DNA of 7,437 bases from a bacterium (lineage in GTDB: Bacteria; Actinomycetota; Acidimicrobiia; Acidimicrobiales; Ilumatobacteraceae): NCBI GenBank assembly GCA_029978815.1, contig JAPOIQ010000050.1, positions 1 to 7,437 of the forward strand, read 5' to 3'. A model generated the notes under the pieces. That model was not told where the DNA came from. It made no database searches and was given only the letters and a program-made list of their open reading frames with translations. A program made the translations under genes and the position numbers. Positions 6,176 through 7,437 of this stretch are shown here, one piece after another. The number at the start of each line of letters is the position of its first letter. Position 1 is the first letter of the stretch.

Positions 6176-7180
6176 TCATGAGACCGGCTCCACGAGCGGA
6201 TGGTGACACGCAACATAATGTCCGTCAGAAATCATTGACATCTGCGGTTCTTCTTGAGCACAACGTTCGTCTGCGAACTCGCAACGCGTGCGAAAGCGAC
6301 AACCCGATGGCGGGAAGATCGGGCTCGGAATTTCGCCGCCGAGCACAACCGTCTCATCTATTACCGCTTCTGGATCTGGCTCCGGGTGCGACTCCATCAG
6401 TAGTTGTGTGTACGGGTGTGCTGGTGCGGCGTAGAGATCATCCGAATCAGAAATCTCACACATTTTGCCGAGATACATGACGGCCACGCGATCGCTGATG
6501 TTCTTTACAACGGCAAGATCGTGGGCAATGAAGACGAGGGTGAGTCCGTATTTCGCTTTGAGATCCTCAAGCATGTTGAGAATCTGAGCTTGGACGGACA
6601 CGTCGAGCGCTGACACTGGCTCATCACAGATAATGACTTTTGGCTCAATTACGAGCGCTCGCGCGATTGAAATTCGTTGGCATTGGCCGCCGGAATATTC
6701 GTGAGGCCTCTTGTACTTGGCGCTTTCGGGGTCGATGCCAACAGCATCGAGGATGCTGGCAACAAGTTCCCACTGCTCGTCACTCGCTTTTGGTCCCCAC
6801 ACGTCGAGCGGCTCTGCCACGATCTTGCCGATCGTCCTCCGCGGGTTAAGCGACGAAATGGGGTCTTGAAAGATCATCTGGATGTCGGTGCGACGGGCTG
6901 TCATTTCAGACCGGCTCAGCTGTGTCAACTCTTCGCCATCAAGCTGGACCGAGCCACCCGTTGGAGATGGAAGTTGTAGGAGCGCTTTGCCCGTCGTTGA
7001 TTTTCCGCAGCCAGATTCCCCAACGAGGCCTAGCGTCTCACCGCGACGAACGTCGAAACTGATTCCGCTCACAGCGTGAACGACGTTGCCTCCTTTCGCC
7101 GGAAACTCGACTGTGAGGTTTTCCACCCGAATCACCATGTCATCAGAATCGCGGAGATGTGCGGTTCCTGAACCTGCCAT
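6176..7180 (-). CDS. oppF: Peptide-type ABC transporter ATPase, OppF/DppF family
   Basis: This 334-residue cytoplasmic ATPase powers the importer, probably as a heterodimer with the OppD-like subunit. Seen motifs: Walker A GESGCGKST (54-62), Q-loop Gln105 in MIFQDPISSLNPR, signature YSGGQ (162-166), Walker B VIICDEP (182-188), D-loop SALD (190-193) and switch His220. The stretch QDPISSLNPRRTIG and the C-terminal oligopeptide-ATPase domain (about 255-330, starting AHPYTQLLMESHPEPDP) assign it to this transporter class. Cys294, Cys300, Cys307 and Cys325 form the four-cysteine motif seen in this class and could hold an iron-sulfur cluster. The residue after the signature is Cys167 where Arg or Gln is usual. 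The start at 7180 is supported by TAATG overlap with the preceding gene and by AAGGAT at 7196-7191, ten bases upstream. A second ATG (7138, before VIRVENLTVEF) lacks such a site. Confidence 0.95.
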   Translation of the reverse strand: MAGSGTAHLRDSDDMVIRVENLTVEFPAKGGNVVHAVSGISFDVRRGETLGLVGESGCGKSTTGKALLQLPSPTGGSVQLDGEELTQLSRSEMTARRTDIQMIFQDPISSLNPRRTIGKIVAEPLDVWGPKASDEQWELVASILDAVGIDPESAKYKRPHEYSGGQCQRISIARALVIEPKVIICDEPVSALDVSVQAQILNMLEDLKAKYGLTLVFIAHDLAVVKNISDRVAVMYLGKMCEISDSDDLYAAPAHPYTQLLMESHPEPDPEAVIDETVVLGGEIPSPIFPPSGCRFRTRCEFADERCAQEEPQMSMISDGHYVACHHPLVEPVS

Positions 7181-7437
7181 TACGTCAACGATCCTTGTTG
7201 AGCCTCACGGCGTACGGCAGCGCCTTCCGACTGAGGGAGGCCCGCTGAAATGTTTGCGCTGAGGGCTGCCTCTGCTTCGGTGCTGCCTACGGGGAGATGA
7301 CACGCGAACGAATGCGAATCAACGGTTTGCAACTTCGGCTCAACCTCTCGGCAGATCGGTTGAACATACGGACAACGGTCTGCAAATGAGCACCCAGAAG
7401 GCAGCGCCGCAAGATTCGGCGGCCGGCCCACGATTGC
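7180..7437 (-). CDS. oppD: Peptide-type ABC transporter ATPase, OppD/DppD family, C-terminus only (5' part outside window)
   Basis: The frame is open to the window edge and ends with TAA at 7182-7180, giving the last 85 residues of a larger protein. The segment IVGRPPNLAALPSGCSFADRC followed by PYVQPIC and FACH is the conserved end of OppD/DppD-class ATPases, which carry the C-terminal oligopeptide-ATPase domain after the nucleotide-binding domain. Its cysteines (16, 22, 29 and 46 of the visible part) have the spacing C-x5-C-x6-C-x16-C, almost the same as in the downstream ATPase. A further ~39 residues beyond the last cysteine form an Ala/Ser/Glu-rich tail (SDHs of normal proteins often stop sooner), probably flexible. 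The Walker motifs must lie upstream of the window. The GTG at 7431 is an internal valine, not a start. The family call is firm despite truncation; whether the full protein is intact cannot be seen. Confidence 0.88.
   Translation of the reverse strand, partial: AIVGRPPNLAALPSGCSFADRCPYVQPICREVEPKLQTVDSHSFACHLPVGSTEAEAALSANISAGLPQSEGAAVRREAQQGSLT
7191..7196 (-). promoter_or_regulatory. Shine-Dalgarno for the oppF-like gene inside the end of oppD
   Basis: AAGGAT on the minus strand, ten bases before the ATG at 7180, lies within the last codons of the preceding gene. Together with the TAATG overlap it supports the first ATG as start and suggests coupled translation of the two ATPases at similar levels. 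Confidence 0.6.

Overview
The window comes from a bacterial chromosome of moderate GC content (about 50-55% by eye) with dense, overlapping genes. Three features suggest an actinobacterium, perhaps an aquatic member of the Acidimicrobiia: the actinobacterial style of the EPSP synthase active-site loop (LAGTTSRF instead of the enterobacterial NAGTAMRP), the tyrA-aroA pairing, and a lipoprotein with a long Glu/Ala/Pro/Asp-rich linker after its lipidated cysteine. The lineage is an inference from style, not from a marker gene.

Left block, plus strand, 2-2192. This is the end of an aromatic amino acid biosynthesis operon: the C-terminal ACT part of prephenate dehydrogenase (tyrA, cut by the window edge), a complete aroA (EPSP synthase), and a small HAD-superfamily subfamily IB hydrolase. 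The three genes are joined by ATGA and TAATG stop/start overlaps, so they are almost certainly co-transcribed and translationally coupled.

Right block, minus strand, 7437 down to 2198. This is an oligopeptide/dipeptide-type (family 5) ABC importer. In transcription order it has ATPase 1 (oppD/dppD-like, only the C-terminus in the window), ATPase 2 (oppF/dppF-like), a lipoprotein solute-binding protein, permease 1 (oppB/dppB-like) and permease 2 (oppC/dppC-like). All parts of a working importer are present: a lipid-anchored receptor, two membrane subunits with EAA loops, and two nucleotide-binding subunits. Both ATPases end in a four-cysteine domain typical of this transporter subfamily. The substrate cannot be read from sequence; the opp names are family labels.

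The two blocks converge with only 5 bp between the last stop codons (2193-2197), leaving no room for a normal intergenic terminator. The longest non-coding stretch is about 110-135 bp between the second ATPase and the binding protein (from 6067 or 6040 to 6175). No RNA genes, mobile elements, CRISPR arrays or phage genes were seen. I found no evidence for an undescribed system. The points most worth a second look are the predicted metal-binding cysteines in the ATPases, the receptor's repeat-built acidic linker and cysteine pattern, the HAD enzyme with a short C-terminus, and the EPSP synthase active-site loop.
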